This document shows positions 63,694-64,000 of a stretch of 64,000 nt of DNA, piece after piece (the stretch's first letter is position 1; each line of letters begins with the position of its first letter). Below the pieces are notes generated by a model that saw only the letters and a list, made by a program, of their open reading frames with translations, was not told the origin of the DNA and made no database searches. The stretch comes from Myroides sp. N17-2 (GTDB lineage: Bacteria; Bacteroidota; Bacteroidia; Flavobacteriales; Flavobacteriaceae): the NCBI RefSeq assembly GCF_002286775.1, contig NZ_NSGJ01000006.1:62001-126000 (forward strand), written 5' to 3'. The translations under genes were made by a program, and so were the position numbers.

Positions 63694-64000
63694 ATGAATG
63701 TTATTAAAAAATATATACTAGTAGGATTATTAACTGTATTCTGTAATGGGGTGGTGTTCGCACAGCTCCATACAGAAGAAGTTGATGGTAAAACGGTGTT
63801 GACATATAAAGAATTTCTTCATAAGATGTCAATGAATAACTTAGGTTATGCTGCCGCAAAATACAATATAGATATAGCTGAGGCTGAGGTACAGGCTGCT
63901 AAAGTATTCCCTGATCCAGAGCTTAGTTTTGGTTGGTTTGATAATCAACAGAAGCGTATGCAGATGGGGTATGGTTTTGAGGCGGAGTTATCGTGGGATC
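63694..64000 (+). CDS. TolC-family outer-membrane channel (partial, cut by window end)
   Basis: Open frame from ATG at 63694 to the window edge, 102 codons with no stop. A signal peptide (about 1-24, ending VFAQ) is followed by the start of a TolC-like helical region, with YKEFLHKMSMNN, AAKYNIDIAEAEVQAA and VFPDPELSFGWFDNQ, the family's first long helices. It completes the efflux system started at 59436, eight bases after the pump gene. Confidence 0.88.
   Translation, partial: MNVIKKYILVGLLTVFCNGVVFAQLHTEEVDGKTVLTYKEFLHKMSMNNLGYAAAKYNIDIAEAEVQAAKVFPDPELSFGWFDNQQKRMQMGYGFEAELSWD

Overview
The window is chromosomal DNA from a member of the Flavobacteriaceae (phylum Bacteroidota), most like Myroides or a close relative. 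The evidence is low GC content, the promoter motif TAnnTTTG in front of many genes with almost no Shine-Dalgarno sequences, type IX secretion and gliding genes (porW/sprE, gldH), a TonB-dependent receptor with a carboxypeptidase-like N-terminal domain, DUF5687 and DUF5689 proteins, and an ATP synthase operon that ends at atpG with the beta and epsilon genes elsewhere. The genus is a guess; the family is fairly secure. No rRNA, tRNA, CRISPR array, prophage or complete insertion sequence was found.

Layout. 1-4800: a small DUF4870-like membrane protein, then a tRNA U34 hydroxylation operon (trhO, trhP, ferredoxin, ArsC-like protein) and a RibD/DHFR-like reductase. 4800-6650: an accessory stretch with a candidate structured RNA, an 11-bp tandem repeat running into a long hairpin, a large palindrome and a solitary GIY-YIG nuclease gene. 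6650-12600: yicC, gmk, nadD, an iron alcohol dehydrogenase, gpsA and terC. 12700-15520 (minus strand): a GH32 fructan hydrolase, a dihaem cytochrome c and a conserved unknown gene. 15900-27600: an ABC exporter pair, porW/sprE, bactofilin and the F-type ATP synthase cluster. 28100-34250: a divergent locus of a secreted nuclease facing a TonB-dependent receptor and a DUF5689 lipoprotein. 34500-40230: mtnN, then ricT-gldH-pbp1A. 40300-42630: two tandem scoA copies with one scoB. 42850-45400 (minus): a two-component system and ssb. 45560-51630: a GNAT-nitrilase fusion and two tandem copies of a PCMD lipoprotein plus outer-membrane barrel pair. 51700-56140: a phosphodiesterase, an NAD-dependent epimerase, a universal stress protein and an AI-2E family permease. 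57070-59190: mgtC and mgtE behind a leader. 59430-64000: an RND metal efflux operon cut by the window edge in its TolC gene.

Most of this is ordinary flavobacterial chromosome. The parts that deserve a second look are a 156-bp repeat with inverted ends present three times at exactly the same length (9983, 27661, 42631 reversed); the GIY-YIG gene with its adjoining palindrome; the candidate RNA at 5118; the TrhO protein carrying the same C-terminal domain as its neighbour TrhP; the duplicated PCMD/barrel cassettes; the duplicated scoA; and hairpins between genes of the atp operon.
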